Assembly (NCBI RefSeq): GCF_024198175.1 | Contig: NZ_JAJVKV010000002.1 | Coordinates: 1,054,001 to 1,118,000, forward strand | Direction: 5' to 3' | DNA: 64,000 bases | DNA from: Pyxidicoccus xibeiensis | GTDB lineage: Bacteria > Myxococcota > Myxococcia > Myxococcales > Myxococcaceae | Shown here: positions 62,808 through 64,000 of the stretch, one piece after another | How positions within the stretch are numbered: the first letter of the stretch is position 1 | Layout of the letters: the number at the start of each line of letters is the position of its first letter | The notes under the pieces: model-generated | Told to the model about the DNA's origin: nothing | The model's database searches: none | What the model saw: the letters and a program-made list of their open reading frames with translations, nothing else | Program-made: the position numbers and the translations under genes

Positions 62808-63224
62808 TCAGAGGTGGTAGTGCCCCGCGGCCTCGGGTTGGTACGGCACCGCGACGATGCGCAGGCGCTTGGTGCGGCCTCCCGGCAGCGGCCAGGTGAT
62901 GGACTGCCCGACGGACAGGCCGATGAGGGCGCTGCCGATGGGAGCGAGCACGGAGATGCGGCCGTCGTCCGTGCGCGCGTCGCGCGGGTAGACGAGGGTG
63001 ACCTCGCGGCGCTCGCCGGACTGCTCGTCCTCGAAGACGACGGTGCTGTTCATCGTCACCACGTCCGGGGGAACTGTCTCCGAGGCGACGATGCGCGCCC
63101 GGGACAGCTCCGCGTCAAGCATCTCCGCGAACTCGGCCGTGCGGCCGCCTCCGTTGTGGTCGATGACCTGGCGCAGGCGCTCCAGGTCGGTTTCGGTCAC
63201 GATGAGAGGCTGCTCGGTGGACAT
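62808..63224 (-). CDS. rnk: nucleoside diphosphate kinase regulator (Rnk/GreA-like)
   Basis: A 138-residue protein with an N-terminal helical pair (~1-50; 'ETDLERLRQVIDHN') and the GreA/GreB-type C-terminal FKBP-like domain (~55-138): 'VTMNSTVVFEDEQSG', 'APIGSALIGLSVGQSITW', 'VPYQPEAAGHYHL'. The C-terminal signature matches Rnk, which binds RNA polymerase without the full cleavage coiled coil. AGAGGAG lies before the ATG at 63224. The same frame is open further upstream but that part overlaps the next gene and has no start signal. Confidence 0.9.
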   Translation of the reverse strand: MSTEQPLIVTETDLERLRQVIDHNGGGRTAEFAEMLDAELSRARIVASETVPPDVVTMNSTVVFEDEQSGERREVTLVYPRDARTDDGRISVLAPIGSALIGLSVGQSITWPLPGGRTKRLRIVAVPYQPEAAGHYHL

Positions 63225-63285
63225 GTCGCTGGGCTCCTCTGGGTGGAAATAGGGCGAAACCCACTCCAACCATTCAATTCGGACC

Positions 63286-64000
63286 TTATTCCCGGACCCA
63301 CCACTCGATGCCGTGGGCCCCGTCGTCCGCGAGGAAGAACACGCGGGGACCGGAGCGCGTGAAGAAGTACGGCAGCGAGCCCTGCCGCCCCGGGGCCAGG
63401 GCCTGGTGCCGCTGCGTGCCGGCCCAGGTGCCGTCGGTCCGCCACAGCTCGGCGCCGTCCTCTCCGTCGTCCGCGTGGAAGAGTGCCGTGCCGTCCACGT
63501 CCGACATCCAGCGCGGCTCGGAGTGCCCCGGGCCCGGACGGAGGTCTCGCACCAGGGCCGCGCCGCCCGCCAGGCCGTCCGAGCGCCACAGCTCATGCCC
63601 GTGGGTGCCATCGTCGGCGCTGAAGAGGACGCCGGAGCCCAGCGCGCCGAACCAGAGGGGATACGAGCCCTCCGGCCCGGGCCGCACGTCCCCCGCGAGC
63701 ACGGTGCCTCCAGGCGTGCCGTCGCTGAGCCAGGGCTCACGGCCCGTGTCGGGGCTGCTCGCCGCGAAGAAGACCCTGCCGCCCGCGACGGTGAAGGTGT
63801 CCGGGAAGGAGCCATTCCAGCCATCGGAGATATCTCGCAGCAGCAGGGTGCCCGCCTCGGTGCCGTCGCTGACCCAGGGCTCGCCGCCGTGCTCCGCGTC
63901 ATCCGCCGCGAAGACGAGCTTCGTCCCGAGCGCCGTCAGCGCCCTGGGGAAGGAGCCTCCCAGGCCCGGCCGCAGGTCCTTCACGAGCCCCGTGCCCGCC
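63286..64000 (-). CDS. ELWxxDGT-repeat protein (5' partial)
   Basis: The C-terminal ~238 residues of a protein whose start lies beyond the window end. It is built of ~47-residue repeats, five visible, each with a 'GxxLFxAxDxxHGxELWxxDGT' core (seen as 'GEPWVSDGTEAGT', 'REPWLSDGTPGGT', 'HELWRSDGLAGG', 'AELWRTDGTWAGT') separated by 'DLRPGPxGS'. Proteins with these repeats are secreted beta-propellers or adhesins of unknown role, common in myxobacteria. The reading frame stays open to the last base. Confidence 0.85.
   Translation of the reverse strand, partial: AGTGLVKDLRPGLGGSFPRALTALGTKLVFAADDAEHGGEPWVSDGTEAGTLLLRDISDGWNGSFPDTFTVAGGRVFFAASSPDTGREPWLSDGTPGGTVLAGDVRPGPEGSYPLWFGALGSGVLFSADDGTHGHELWRSDGLAGGAALVRDLRPGPGHSEPRWMSDVDGTALFHADDGEDGAELWRTDGTWAGTQRHQALAPGRQGSLPYFFTRSGPRVFFLADDGAHGIEWWVRE

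Noticed and set aside
62808-63902. Long in-frame extension upstream of rnk
   Set aside because: The extension overlaps the ELWxxDGT gene in another frame and is Ser/Arg/Pro-rich; AGAGGAG before the ATG at 63224 gives the correct Rnk length.

Overview
The window reads as a chromosome segment from a fruiting-body-type myxobacterium (Myxococcus/Corallococcus/Archangium-like). This is inferred from the very high GC content, the GC-rich third codon positions, the number of lipoproteins, the density of Ser/Thr kinases, cyclases, hybrid histidine kinases and sigma-54 activators, the Cys-rich 'NGxETgvDCG' and DUF4215 type modules in secreted proteins, and the secreted polysaccharidases and proteases expected of a predator/saprophyte. 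No rRNA, tRNA, CRISPR array, insertion sequence or phage module was seen.

Layout. 1-9.2 kb: tail of an alpha/beta hydrolase, a secreted GH71-like alpha-glucanase lipoprotein closed by a textbook terminator, hflX, a GMC oxidoreductase with its small Tat-type subunit, and two lipoproteins (a propeller-like protein and an esterase). 9.2-17.1 kb: a 1356-residue kinase/cyclase/AAA/TPR fusion of the type called 'TOMM system kinase/cyclase fusion', followed by a 24-codon peptide gene with its own ribosome binding site, an FNGLS-repeat lipoprotein and a DUF4215 / (Asp-Ala-Gly)n / lamin-tail surface lipoprotein. 17.1-26 kb: exonuclease III, a PlsC acyltransferase, a bactofilin-like secreted protein, a multispan membrane protein, an RsbQ-like hydrolase in an operon with a PAS hybrid histidine kinase, a universal stress protein, a short-chain dehydrogenase that has lost its Tyr/Lys catalytic pair, and a secreted trypsin-like protease. 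26-34.4 kb: a two-subunit iron-sulfur/FAD dehydrogenase, an ECF sigma / anti-sigma / STN-bactofilin-like membrane protein operon, TruD with a long basic tail, and an outer-membrane lipoprotein. 34.5-42.6 kb: an FHA-GAF-adenylate cyclase overlapping a zinc-ribbon Ser/Thr kinase, a VOC protein, a membrane protein, and a beta-lactamase-family hydrolase divergent from a LysR regulator across clear palindromes. 42.6-49.7 kb: a 790-residue orphan, a GAF sigma-54 activator with an MBL-fold hydrolase, a gluzincin-like metalloprotease and a Cys-rich lipoprotein. 49.7-64 kb: a deleted SDR pseudogene, a GH5 enzyme with twin Cys modules, a LysR/PfpI divergent pair, a DUF3565-acetyltransferase chimera, a transglutaminase-elicitor-like lipoprotein, an astacin protease upstream of a membrane Ser/Thr kinase, tandemly duplicated propeller lipoproteins, an SH3-like secreted protein, rnk, and a partial ELWxxDGT-repeat protein.

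The recurring theme is signalling coupled to the cell surface: four kinase/cyclase modules, one sigma/anti-sigma cassette and one ligand-type hydrolase/sensor pair lie among secreted hydrolases and repeat-rich lipoproteins. The best candidate for an under-described system is the kinase/cyclase fusion with the adjacent micro-peptide; the RsbQ-PAS hybrid kinase operon is second. Start codons were chosen by Shine-Dalgarno sequences and domain or signal-peptide boundaries; all family assignments are from motif recognition only.
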